Position numbers and translations under genes: made by a program. Below are positions 8,729 to 16,932 of a stretch of DNA of 50,955 nt, piece by piece (positions within the stretch are counted from its first letter, which is position 1; every line of letters starts with the position of its first letter). Source of the stretch: Phycisphaerales bacterium (GTDB taxonomy: Bacteria > Planctomycetota > Phycisphaerae > Phycisphaerales > SM1A02). The notes beneath the pieces are model-generated. The model worked only from the letters and a program-made list of their open reading frames with translations. It was not told where the DNA came from and did not search any database. The stretch covers positions 1 through 50,955 of the forward strand of contig JAKVBX010000003.1 in NCBI GenBank assembly GCA_022446795.1, read 5' to 3'.

Positions 8729-9709
8729 ATGCTCACCATTCTCATCACCGCAGTCATGCTCGGCAGCCCGGACACCCGCCCTACGCCACCGACCGATGTG
8801 GCCAGCCAACCTGGCCGGGTCCTGAAGGACGTCCCCTACGCCGGTGACCAGAACCCACGTCACCGGTTGAACCTGTTCCTCCCCGGGACCAGCGATACGC
8901 CCGTTCCGCTCGTGGTCTTCATCCACGGCGGTGGCTGGCAGAGCGGCCACTACCGATCCGGGGAGGCCATGCTGCGACCACTGGTCGCGACGGGCCGGTA
9001 CGCCGGTGCCAGCATCGGTTACCGCCTCACGGACGAAGCACAGTGGCCTGCACAGATCCATGACTGCAAGGCCGCCCTTCGCTTCCTGCGGGCCAACGCC
9101 GCACAGTGGAATATCGATCCGGATCGAATCGCCGTGATGGGCCCATCAGCCGGCGGCCACTTGTCCGCGATGATGGGGACCTCCGCCGGCGTCGAGTCCA
9201 TGCAGGGCGACGTGGGCGATCACGATGATGTCAGCGACCGGGTCACCTGTGTCGTCGACCTGTTCGGCCCAACCGACCTGGTGAAGATGGATGCCCAGGC
9301 CCCCCCGGGCGCCCGGCTCAAGCACGACGCCCCGAGGTCACCCGAGTCCAGGCTGCTGGGCGCACCACTTCAGACCGTCCCGGAACGAGCGGCGACCGCC
9401 AATCCCATCACCTACATCACTCCGGACGACCCCCCATTCCTGATCATCCATGGGTCCCAGGATGCCGTCGTGCCCTACCCGCAGTCCGTCATGCTCGATG
9501 CCGCCCTGGACAAGGCCAAGGTTGACACGATCTTCATCACGGTCAAGGACGGTGGGCATGGCGGCCGCGGATTCGATGAGCTCAAGCCTCGCATCCGCGC
9601 CTTCCTGGACCGTCATCTGCATGGCGCCAAGGTCGAGATCTCCGATGCACCGGTCGATGCTCCCCCCCCGGCCAAGCGACAGAATCAACGACGGCCGACC
9701 CGGCGTTGA
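8729..9709 (+). CDS. Exported alpha/beta hydrolase, feruloyl-esterase-like (BD-FAE)
   Basis: 326 residues. The frame opens upstream, but the ATG at 8729 begins a signal peptide (MLTILITAVMLGS) and upstream sequence overlaps the divergent lipoprotein gene, so this start is preferred; no strong Shine-Dalgarno is seen. The oxyanion motif HGGGW (66-70), nucleophile S140 in GPSAGG, D245 (GSQDAVVP) and H277 (GGHGG) form a complete catalytic triad of the esterase/lipase, BD-FAE type. Such enzymes cut carboxylic esters such as acetyl or feruloyl groups on polysaccharides. It is 14 bases from the glutathione peroxidase gene, so they are likely co-transcribed. An 8-C run at 9662-9669 lies in the low-complexity C-terminal tail. 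Confidence 0.85.
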   Translation: MLTILITAVMLGSPDTRPTPPTDVASQPGRVLKDVPYAGDQNPRHRLNLFLPGTSDTPVPLVVFIHGGGWQSGHYRSGEAMLRPLVATGRYAGASIGYRLTDEAQWPAQIHDCKAALRFLRANAAQWNIDPDRIAVMGPSAGGHLSAMMGTSAGVESMQGDVGDHDDVSDRVTCVVDLFGPTDLVKMDAQAPPGARLKHDAPRSPESRLLGAPLQTVPERAATANPITYITPDDPPFLIIHGSQDAVVPYPQSVMLDAALDKAKVDTIFITVKDGGHGGRGFDELKPRIRAFLDRHLHGAKVEISDAPVDAPPPAKRQNQRRPTRR

Positions 9710-9723
9710 CCTACCATGTCGGC

Positions 9724-10326
9724 ATGTCGAGATTTCTCAAAGCACTGATCGTCCCCATGCTGCTTGCAGCCTGCGACCGCCGGGTCATCGAGAGCCCCCC
9801 TGACGCGACTACTGGCAGCAGCCAGGAAGCCAACGCCTACGCCCACACGGTTAACAGCCTGGGTGGCGAGCCCGTCGACCTGGGCCAGTACCGGGGCCAG
9901 GTCAGCCTGATGGTGAACGTCGCCAGCGCCTGTGGCTTCACGCCGCAGTACGAGAAGCTCCAGGAACTCCAGGAGATCTGGCAGGATCGCGGATTCACCG
10001 TGATCGCCTTCCCCTGCAATGACTTCGGTCGCCAGGAGCCCGGCGACGCAGAGGACATCAAGCAGACCTGTCGCGTGCAGTACGGCGCGACCTTCCCGGT
10101 CATGACCAAGATCTCGGTGAAAAACGGCCCGAACCAGTCCCCCATCTACACGGACCTGGAACAGGCCACCGGCGCCTTGCCGCGATGGAATTTCGGAAAG
10201 TATCTCGTTGATGCTGATGGGCACCCGATCGCCTTCTTCGGCTCCAGCGTGGACCCCATGTCGGCCGAGATCCAGGGTGCGATCGAGAAGGCCCTTGCCA
10301 AGGGCACCGCATCGGCCTCGGGCTGA
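9724..10326 (+). CDS. Lipoprotein glutathione peroxidase family (thiol peroxidase)
   Basis: 200 residues from the ATG at 9724. MSRFLKALIVPMLLAAC is a lipoprotein signal with lipidated C17. The catalytic domain has the Cys form of the GPx active site, C70 in NVASACGFTPQY, then FPCNDFGRQEPG (Q104) and WNFGKYLV (W155), so the Cys/Gln/Trp catalytic set is complete. The family reduces hydrogen peroxide and lipid hydroperoxides using thioredoxin or glutathione. Lipid anchoring would place it at the membrane facing the periplasm, where it could protect lipids. It follows the esterase by 14 bases and precedes the MscS channel by 66 bases. Reductant is not evident. Confidence 0.92.
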   Translation: MSRFLKALIVPMLLAACDRRVIESPPDATTGSSQEANAYAHTVNSLGGEPVDLGQYRGQVSLMVNVASACGFTPQYEKLQELQEIWQDRGFTVIAFPCNDFGRQEPGDAEDIKQTCRVQYGATFPVMTKISVKNGPNQSPIYTDLEQATGALPRWNFGKYLVDADGHPIAFFGSSVDPMSAEIQGAIEKALAKGTASASG

Positions 10327-10392
10327 TCCCCCGTCGCCCCCAACTGGCGACCCCTGCGAAGAGGCCGTGTTGGCGGTACGGTATGGCCCAAC

Positions 10393-11574
10393 ATGAACGC
10401 GACGCCCACGCCAAAGGCGCAAGCCAACAGTACGACGAGTGACCTGACCGAGACCGTCGGGGCCGCCCACGACTGGTTCATGGAATTCATCAAGACCCGG
10501 CAGGACGTCTTCATCCCCTGCCTGGTCGTGATCGGCATCGCCCTCGTGGCCCACATCATCGTCGGCTGGACCCTGCGACGCTACTCCAGGCGAATGAGCC
10601 AGGATGGTTTCCAGTGGACAGGCGTCATCGCATCCAGCCTCACCGCACCCGCGGGCCTGGCGATCTGGGTCCTGGCGGCGACGATGGTCGCCAGGATGCT
10701 CATCGTGCCCGATCCGACCAAGACCGAGGCCGCCATCCTCTCGACACGGATTGCCGAAGTCCGACTTGGCATGGTGCTCTTGCTCCTGGCCTGGTTCCTG
10801 GTACGGACGGTTCGACGGATCGAGACGAAGCTCTCCGACCGCGCCAAGACGTCTGACCGATTGGACCTCACCGCTGTCCATGCCGTGGCCAATTTCATGG
10901 TGGTCTTCATCTGGCTGATGACGATCATGATCGCCGCCCAGTCCTATGGCATGAACATGAGTGCCGTTCTGACCCTTGGGGGTGCCAGCGCCTTTGCCCT
11001 GTCCTTCGCCTTCCAGGATGTCTTCAAGAACCTTTTCGGCGGCATCATGATCCTCTTCTCCCGACCGTTTCGAGTCGGCGATTCCGTCAGCCTTTCCAGC
11101 AAGAGCCTCGCCGGCACCATCGAGCGTATCGGCATCTACCAGACCAGGATGCGTGACTGGGACAACATCCCCGTCATCATTCCCAATTCGATGTTCCTGA
11201 CTGATCCCATCATGAACCTGTCCGGAACAAGCATGAGACGAGTCAAGTTCGTGGTTGGTCTTCGTTACCAGGACTTTGACCAGGTCATGCCGATCGTCGG
11301 CGAGATCGAGTCTGCACTCAGAAGCCATGAAGACGTCGATGAAGAAGCCCTGCTACGGGTCGTCTTCAGCAACTACGGCGATTCAACCCTGGACATCACG
11401 ATCACCTGCAACAGTCATCCCGGCGCCAGCGTCGGAGAAGGTGCCGCATTGCGACAGAAGCTCATGCTCCTGGTGGGTGAGATTGTCTCCAGGCACGGTG
11501 CTGACTTCGCCTTCCCCACGCAGACCCTGGATATCCCCACGCCCGTCCAGGTCACTGGTTCGTCATCGTCCTGA
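10393..11574 (+). CDS. MscS-family mechanosensitive ion channel
   Basis: 393 residues. Membrane helices are at about 39-60, 78-103, 123-141 and 163-183. The pore helix follows at 188-225 (LTLGGASAFALSFAFQDVFKNLFGG), with the small-residue packing typical of MscS TM3. Then comes the beta domain (SRPFRVGDSVSL, IIPNSMFL) and an alpha/beta C-terminal domain. It should sit in the inner membrane and open on tension to release solutes during osmotic downshock. The ATG is 66 bases after the peroxidase gene. Its 3' end overlaps the convergent SGNH esterase by 12 bases. Confidence 0.93.
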   Translation: MNATPTPKAQANSTTSDLTETVGAAHDWFMEFIKTRQDVFIPCLVVIGIALVAHIIVGWTLRRYSRRMSQDGFQWTGVIASSLTAPAGLAIWVLAATMVARMLIVPDPTKTEAAILSTRIAEVRLGMVLLLLAWFLVRTVRRIETKLSDRAKTSDRLDLTAVHAVANFMVVFIWLMTIMIAAQSYGMNMSAVLTLGGASAFALSFAFQDVFKNLFGGIMILFSRPFRVGDSVSLSSKSLAGTIERIGIYQTRMRDWDNIPVIIPNSMFLTDPIMNLSGTSMRRVKFVVGLRYQDFDQVMPIVGEIESALRSHEDVDEEALLRVVFSNYGDSTLDITITCNSHPGASVGEGAALRQKLMLLVGEIVSRHGADFAFPTQTLDIPTPVQVTGSSSS

Positions 11575-12651
11575 TTCGGTCGATCCGGATGCCAGCACCG
11601 GCCCCAGCACCTCGATGAAGGCATCGGCCTGCTGCCGGAACCCCAGGTCGGTGGGATGTGATCCATCCACGGTCGAATCTCCATCGGCATCAAGCAACGT
11701 GTCACCTTCCAGGTAGTACAGGTTCGTCATGCCCTCATCCCGCAAGGTCTTCCAGGCCGCCTGCAAGGCCGCGCGATTCCCCTCGTTGCGTTTCCGGCGA
11801 TTGTCGTTGACGTGATTGTCCGAGTACGTCCGATCCTCCACGAGCACGATCGGCGTGTCGGGCCTCAGGCCTCGGAGCCGCTTCACGAATGGAACAGCAC
11901 GCTTCGCCGTGCGCTCACCGGTCAGGTTCGGCAGGCAGTCGACGATGTAGACCGCCGCGTCAATCTCCGCCATCAGGTCCGCAATCTCCAGGTCCATGGT
12001 CCCATTTCCGGAGAACCCCAGGTTGATGACCTCTCGATCGAGATCACGACCCACGATCGCCACGTGGCACATTCCCGGTCGCGACGCACACGCCCCATGC
12101 GTAATCGAGGTCCCGTAGAACACGATCGGGAGTTCATCGGCTGGTCGTGACGGCATGGGCTCCAGGGTCGCGCCCGCCGGCACCCCGACCTCTATCGACT
12201 CCACTCCGTTGTACAGCGGAAGGTAGAGCATCCAGTCACGCATGACGGGCTCCAGACCGGAGACCATCCGGGCCGTGTTCTCCTTCGCCTTGGGACGTGG
12301 CGTATTGGCCCAACGCCAGGCGTTGCCGTCATTCAGGTACAGGTCCACACCACTGACGCCAGTGGCCGGCATGTGCGCCATCTCCAGGCGATCAGACGTC
12401 AGTGTCCAGCGGACATGGATCTCAGGTGCATCGGTACGAAACTGCAACGCAATCCCGGCGGACTGCCGTGAGAGATTCCACACGGGATCTCGAACAACGC
12501 CTTCTGCCTTCGCCGGGAGGCGATCCCAGGGCGCCTTCGTCTCGGTCCAGGCCTGCCCCTCGACCCGCAAGTCATGTCCATCGGTCCATTCCATCGGCGG
12601 CGTTTCCGCCTGGACGACTGCCATCATGAACGTCACGGCCAGGATCATCAT
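11563..12651 (-). CDS. Exported SGNH/GDSL hydrolase with GxDLY N-terminal domain
   Basis: 362 residues with a signal peptide (MMILAVTFMMAVVQA); the second Met (12648) is an equally possible start. The N-terminal domain contains SGVDLYL (about 100-106), the GxDLY signature that precedes this group of SGNH esterases. The catalytic domain shows block I with S182 (YGTSITHG), block II G in GFSGNG (212-217), block III N242 (DCLPN) and block V D329/H332 (DGSHPTD). The family removes acetyl or other acyl groups from sugars or glycans. It lies 45 bases after the deacylase gene on the same strand, so they are probably one transcript, and overlaps the MscS gene by 12 bases. Confidence 0.9.
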   Translation of the reverse strand: MMILAVTFMMAVVQAETPPMEWTDGHDLRVEGQAWTETKAPWDRLPAKAEGVVRDPVWNLSRQSAGIALQFRTDAPEIHVRWTLTSDRLEMAHMPATGVSGVDLYLNDGNAWRWANTPRPKAKENTARMVSGLEPVMRDWMLYLPLYNGVESIEVGVPAGATLEPMPSRPADELPIVFYGTSITHGACASRPGMCHVAIVGRDLDREVINLGFSGNGTMDLEIADLMAEIDAAVYIVDCLPNLTGERTAKRAVPFVKRLRGLRPDTPIVLVEDRTYSDNHVNDNRRKRNEGNRAALQAAWKTLRDEGMTNLYYLEGDTLLDADGDSTVDGSHPTDLGFRQQADAFIEVLGPVLASGSTESGR

Positions 12652-12696
12652 TCGAGTACTCCCCTCTGGAGAATGGTATTCAGGCCCTGGTTCCCG

Positions 12697-14193
12697 TCAG
12701 GGTGTCACTGGAACCGCGGGCTCAGTCTGCTCAACAATCGTCCAATCAAGTGCATTGACCAGGATGTCCTCGAGCCCCTTGGTCTGCTCGGGATGTGGAC
12801 TGAACAGGACGACCCGGCCGTCACCAAAGGGCGCCGCGACGATGGCAGGCGTATCGACCATCGTCTCCGGATTCGCCCCGTTCTTGCCGATCCCGGTTCG
12901 ATACCAGGCCAGCACCTCGGTCCCGGGGTGCAGCCCGTCTTCACTGGGGACCATCAGTGGTCCCTGCGCAAACCTGATATCAAGATCCGTCTCCGATCGC
13001 CCGAGCCGTTCCTGTCCTTCCGGCGTCAATTCAATCTGGACCGTTCCGGTTCCGCGACGCCAATGCTTGCGATCGAAGCTGTCCATGCCGACCAGGTCAA
13101 CGCCCCAGTCGTAGTTGTGCAACGCCAGGTAGGCACCGGCGCAGACGCCGACATACCCCCCTCCATCCTGGACGAATCGCCGCACCTGTTTGCGGCCCTC
13201 GGGCCCAATGGCATTCCCCTGGCCGCTGCCGCTGCCGCCGGGAAAGATCACCACCTGGAACTGTTCCAGGCAGGCCTCGCGAATATCCTCTGGCCCCACG
13301 CGTACCACTCGGTATTCATCCAGGATCCGCTCGAATCGTCGTGACTGCTTGGCCGAGCTGGAGCCCTTTCCATCGTAGATCGCCACGGTGGCCATGGTCG
13401 TATCCGGCCGAACGAGCCAGTGGATACTCTCATCGGCCATGCCCAGGTGCATGAGCAAACCCGCCACCATGCGGCGATGTTGTCGCACCCGCTTCGAAAC
13501 GGATTGATCCTTGGTCGTGGTCTCCAGGATGTGAGCGTCGACACCCAGGCGTTCGGCGGCCGCCCGCACCAGGCTGCCCTTGATCGCCGAGTAAAGTGGA
13601 ACGAAGACACGCTGATCATCATCGATCTCGATATTGACCGCATCAAGCATGGCTTTCTGCTGAGCATTGTCATTTCGACGGTGGGTAATGACTGACGAAC
13701 CGACGCTCTTGGATCCCGCCGCTCGGAAGCCATAGCCCTCGTGAAGATCCAGCAGCACATCCGGCTTCCGCGCGCCCAGGAAGTTCCAGATCCGAGCCGC
13801 TTGCTCGTCGGTCACGACCTGGGCCTCACTCGGCGGAGGGAAGTGGCGATTGAGATCTCCAGCGGCGCCTTCCAGGTCAGGCACTCTCCGATCCCGAACA
13901 GCCAGTGCTGGTGGATTGCATCGTGGAAGTACGACGAGTGTGCCGCGGGCCACGGTCCAGTCCGCGATCTGGCGGGCGGCCAGCGCGCCGGCTGGCTCAT
14001 CCCCGTGGATACCACCCGTGATCATCACGACCGGACCTGGCAACTCGCTGTCGTAGCAATACCACGTGGTTTCGAAGGGTGTGCCCTCGGCCAGGACGCC
14101 ACTTGATCGGGTGCCAGCGACTGCCGAGGTCGCCAGGACCAGCACGAGAATGAACCGAATCAGGTGATGACCCGGGTGGAACGGGGTGGCCAT
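12697..14193 (-). CDS. Zinc deacylase/M14-like domain fused to BPL_N-type glutaminase-like domain
   Basis: 498 residues from the ATG at 14193, chosen because a signal peptide follows (MATPFHPGHHLIRFILVLVLATSAVAG); the open frame continues upstream but would overlap the divergent gene. Residues 53-260 match succinylglutamate desuccinylase/aspartoacylase-like M14 enzymes: H63 and E66 (GIHGDEP), DLNRHFP at 113-119, H151 (LDLHEG) and E224 (ILETT), giving a full zinc site and catalytic Glu. Residues 266-490 match the biotin-protein-ligase N-terminal (BPL_N) glutaminase-like fold: VVIFPGGSGSGQGNAIG and C351 in GVCAGAYLAL. The fused pair suggests one exported enzyme acting on an amide or peptide-like substrate; the reaction is not known. 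It is upstream of the SGNH esterase in the same direction. Confidence 0.82.
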   Translation of the reverse strand: MATPFHPGHHLIRFILVLVLATSAVAGTRSSGVLAEGTPFETTWYCYDSELPGPVVMITGGIHGDEPAGALAARQIADWTVARGTLVVLPRCNPPALAVRDRRVPDLEGAAGDLNRHFPPPSEAQVVTDEQAARIWNFLGARKPDVLLDLHEGYGFRAAGSKSVGSSVITHRRNDNAQQKAMLDAVNIEIDDDQRVFVPLYSAIKGSLVRAAAERLGVDAHILETTTKDQSVSKRVRQHRRMVAGLLMHLGMADESIHWLVRPDTTMATVAIYDGKGSSSAKQSRRFERILDEYRVVRVGPEDIREACLEQFQVVIFPGGSGSGQGNAIGPEGRKQVRRFVQDGGGYVGVCAGAYLALHNYDWGVDLVGMDSFDRKHWRRGTGTVQIELTPEGQERLGRSETDLDIRFAQGPLMVPSEDGLHPGTEVLAWYRTGIGKNGANPETMVDTPAIVAAPFGDGRVVLFSPHPEQTKGLEDILVNALDWTIVEQTEPAVPVTP

Positions 14194-14287
14194 GGGTTTC
14201 ACTGTATAGAAGGAGGCTCGACACGGGGGTTCCGGTGGACGGCCGAGGGCCGAGAAGTCATGATCTCGGAGTTCCCAACGGCATTTC

Positions 14288-15535
14288 ATGGGGCCACCCG
14301 ACATGCTCGCACTCCTGTTGCCCGTCCTGCTTCTCCTCCCAACAGCACCCCCGCTGCCTGGTCGCCCCATGGCGATCCCCGTGTTGGCGGAACAGATTCC
14401 TGCCGGCCCGGGCGCCATGGCACCATCGGTCTGCCAGGCCAACTCGACCGCACCGATCCACATGGTGTGGCTGGAACCCGCACCGCCGGCCCCGGAACGA
14501 GATGAGCACTGGCGAGTGCGATATTCGCGACGTGATCACGATGGATGGACCGAGCCGGTCACCGTCACGGAGCGACCTGATCTCTTCGTCAACTGGGCCG
14601 ATGTGCCCGCGATTGCCGTTTCCGACAACGGCACCATCGTCGTCTCCTGGCTGCAGAAGTCGGGGCCAGGAACCTATGCCTACGACGCCATGGTCGCGAG
14701 GTCGACCGATTCCGGCAGCACCTGGACGCCCCTGGGACCACTTCACGACGACGGAACCAAGACCGAGCACGGCTTCGTATCGCTGGTTCCCGAGGGTGAC
14801 GATGTCCGCGCCTTCTGGCTTGACGGACGTGCCATGACCGGGGATGGCCACGGGCATGGCGGCGGGGACATGACCATCCGAACGGCAATCGTCGATGAGC
14901 AGATTCGTGACGGCGCCATGCTCGATCCGCGGGTCTGTGAGTGCTGCAATACCGCCGCCGTGAGAACGTCACAGGGCCCCCTGGTCACCTACCGGGATCG
15001 AAGCGACGAGGAGGTCCGGGACATCTCGATGGTTCGGCTCGGGGACCCAGCAGCAGGCCGCCCGACGATCGTCCACGCTGATGAGTGGGCCATTGCCGGC
15101 TGTCCCGTCAATGGACCGGCCATGGATGCGATCGATGACACCACGGCATTGTCCTGGTACACGGGAGCCGGTGAAGGCGGTGTCAACATCGCGTTCGGAT
15201 CGGCCTCCGGGACCTTCGCCAGCCCCATATCGATCGCCGGCGAAGCCGCACTGGGCCGCGTAGACATCATCCTGCGCAACAACAAGGAAGCCGTGGTCAG
15301 TTGGATCGAGACAAGCGGCAACCACACGGTCCTTCGCGCCCGTGTCATCACTCGAGATGGCCAAGCCGGCCCCCCGCTGACCGTGACCACCGTTCCAACG
15401 GGCCGTTCAAGTGGTTTCCCGAGGCTTGCCCAGCGGGGTGATCTGTTGATGGCCCTCTGGACCAGTACCGATCGAGACAAGGGCCTGCAAGCCGTGCTGA
15501 TCCCACCGGCGGCACTGCCTGGACTGGTCCAGTGA
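14288..15535 (+). CDS. Exported sialidase-like beta-propeller protein
   Basis: 415 residues, or 410 if the Met at 14303 is used; that Met begins the signal peptide (MLALLLPVLLLLPTAPPLPG) and neither start has a good Shine-Dalgarno. The sequence repeats the propeller pattern of sialidase/neuraminidase-like proteins, with one clear Asp-box, STDSGSTW at 139-146. A C217-E-C-C220 cluster (VCECCNTAAV) and a His/Gly-rich loop (GDGHGHGGGD) may bind a metal. Many exported planctomycete proteins of this type are only 'sialidase-fold' and lack the arginine triad, which I could not confirm. It is divergent from the zinc deacylase with 94 bases between, containing a CCGAGA/TCTCGG inverted repeat (14250-14269). 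Confidence 0.72.
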   Translation: MGPPDMLALLLPVLLLLPTAPPLPGRPMAIPVLAEQIPAGPGAMAPSVCQANSTAPIHMVWLEPAPPAPERDEHWRVRYSRRDHDGWTEPVTVTERPDLFVNWADVPAIAVSDNGTIVVSWLQKSGPGTYAYDAMVARSTDSGSTWTPLGPLHDDGTKTEHGFVSLVPEGDDVRAFWLDGRAMTGDGHGHGGGDMTIRTAIVDEQIRDGAMLDPRVCECCNTAAVRTSQGPLVTYRDRSDEEVRDISMVRLGDPAAGRPTIVHADEWAIAGCPVNGPAMDAIDDTTALSWYTGAGEGGVNIAFGSASGTFASPISIAGEAALGRVDIILRNNKEAVVSWIETSGNHTVLRARVITRDGQAGPPLTVTTVPTGRSSGFPRLAQRGDLLMALWTSTDRDKGLQAVLIPPAALPGLVQ

Positions 15536-15619
15536 CATGCGTTCCACGGGAGATTCAACCGGACCTGGGGTATCCTCCAGCGTCGTCGTTCCCTGCACGC
15601 CCACCGAGGAGCCTGTCCC

Positions 15620-15988
15620 ATGCTGATCCGACATGCTGATCCGGCCACCGCAACGCCCGTCGAGATGGATGGTGTCAAGGACGTCACCATGCAGGTCATG
15701 GTCGGCCGGGCCGACAATGCCCCGAACTTCGCCCTGCGTCACTTCGTCGTACAGCCAGGTGGCCATACGCCGCTCCACCAGCACGACTATGAGCACGAGG
15801 TGTTCATCGTGGAAGGCACGGCGGAAGCAGAATGCAATGGAGAGACTCACGAGGTCCGTGCGGGTGATGTCCTGTACGTTCCGGCGAACGACATGCACCA
15901 GTTCCGCAACACATCGGATTCGCCGATGCGATTCCTCTGTCTCGTCCCCGTGACGTTCGACTGCGGCAAGCCGACCCCCGGAAGCTGA
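15620..15988 (+). CDS. Small cupin-domain protein
   Basis: 122 residues with no signal peptide, so cytoplasmic. It is one cupin beta-barrel: H53, H55 and E60 in PLHQHDYEHE (motif 1) and H93 in PANDMHQF (motif 2), which together make a usual 3-His/1-Glu metal site. Single-domain cupins like this act as small dioxygenases, isomerases or metal-bound sensors, and the reaction cannot be read from sequence. A GAGGAG Shine-Dalgarno precedes the ATG. The next gene (EamA exporter) starts 17 bases downstream on the same strand, so the two are probably co-transcribed. Confidence 0.87.
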   Translation: MLIRHADPATATPVEMDGVKDVTMQVMVGRADNAPNFALRHFVVQPGGHTPLHQHDYEHEVFIVEGTAEAECNGETHEVRAGDVLYVPANDMHQFRNTSDSPMRFLCLVPVTFDCGKPTPGS

Positions 15989-16005
15989 CGAGTGCCGGGC
16001 CCCCC

Positions 16006-16905
16006 ATGTTGAGATTCACGCTCCTGATCGTGGTCGGTGTCCTCTGGGGAAGCCAGTACGTCTTCATCAAGATGGCCCTGGTCGACCTGACGCCCTCGGC
16101 CCTGACGTTCTTCCGGCTGGGACTCGGGACGGTGTTCATGGCCCTCGCGTGCCTGATGATCCCCAGGCCATCGCCGCCTCCCGACCAACAGCAGCCTGCA
16201 CCACGATCGCCCTGGTGGCTGATCGCCATCATCGGGATCCTGGAAGCCGGTCTCCCCGCCCTGCTCATCGCCTGGGGCGAACAGTGGATCGAGAGCAGCC
16301 TGGCCGCCATCCTCCTGGGAACCACGCCACTGTTCACGATCGTGCTGTCGTGCCTGGTCCTGAAGCAGGAGCGATTCCGAGCGGGCCTCATCATCGCCGT
16401 CATCGTGGGCTTCATTGGACTGCTCGTGCTGTTCGGATTCCGAATGCAGATGGATGCGCCACTCCATGGGATGGCTGGCCTGGCCATCCTGGTAGCGGCC
16501 CTGTGCTTCGCCACCAGCCTGGTCCTTCTGGCCCGGGTCAAGGGCCGGGCGCCACAGACCGTCGCCCGTGATCTCATGTTCTGGGCCTCGCTGGCCCTGC
16601 TGCCGGTCTGGCTGATCTGGGGCGAGCCATCATCGACGACGATGACCGCAACGACGGCAATCGTCATCCTCTACCTGGCGACACTGGGAAGCGGCGCCGT
16701 CTTCCTGATCTACGTCCAACTCATCCGGCTGGCCGGCGCGACCTTCGCGTCGTTGTCCAACTACCTGGTGCCGATCGTCGGGGTGGCGTTGGGCGTTTCG
16801 CTGGGCGAGGAAACACTGATGACCAGTGACCTGGTCGCGCTGCTGATCATTCTCGGTGCCCTGGCCGCCGCCAATCCCGCCGCCTTCCGCCGCCGCCCCG
16901 CCTGA
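16006..16905 (+). CDS. EamA (DMT superfamily) transporter
   Basis: 299 residues with about ten transmembrane segments arranged as two EamA repeats. The first starts at LLIVVGVLWGSQYVFIKMAL with the family's W-G-S/N motif; the second ends in LVPIVGVALGVSLGEETLM, the usual P...G...GE pattern. Members export amino acids, metabolites or drugs across the inner membrane. It follows the cupin gene by 17 bases and ends 27 bases before the convergent serine hydrolase gene. Substrate is unknown. Confidence 0.9.
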   Translation: MLRFTLLIVVGVLWGSQYVFIKMALVDLTPSALTFFRLGLGTVFMALACLMIPRPSPPPDQQQPAPRSPWWLIAIIGILEAGLPALLIAWGEQWIESSLAAILLGTTPLFTIVLSCLVLKQERFRAGLIIAVIVGFIGLLVLFGFRMQMDAPLHGMAGLAILVAALCFATSLVLLARVKGRAPQTVARDLMFWASLALLPVWLIWGEPSSTTMTATTAIVILYLATLGSGAVFLIYVQLIRLAGATFASLSNYLVPIVGVALGVSLGEETLMTSDLVALLIILGALAAANPAAFRRRPA

Positions 16906-16932
16906 GGACGACCGTGCCCGGGACAAGCCACC

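Noticed and set aside
9662-9669. Eight-C tract as a phase-variable switch
   Set aside because: It lies in the dispensable C-terminal tail of the esterase, after the catalytic triad, so slippage would have little effect.
9685-11328. 547-codon minus-strand open frame
   Set aside because: It is antisense to the clear peroxidase and MscS genes and is very rich in His, Gly and Asp, typical of a shadow frame in high-GC DNA.
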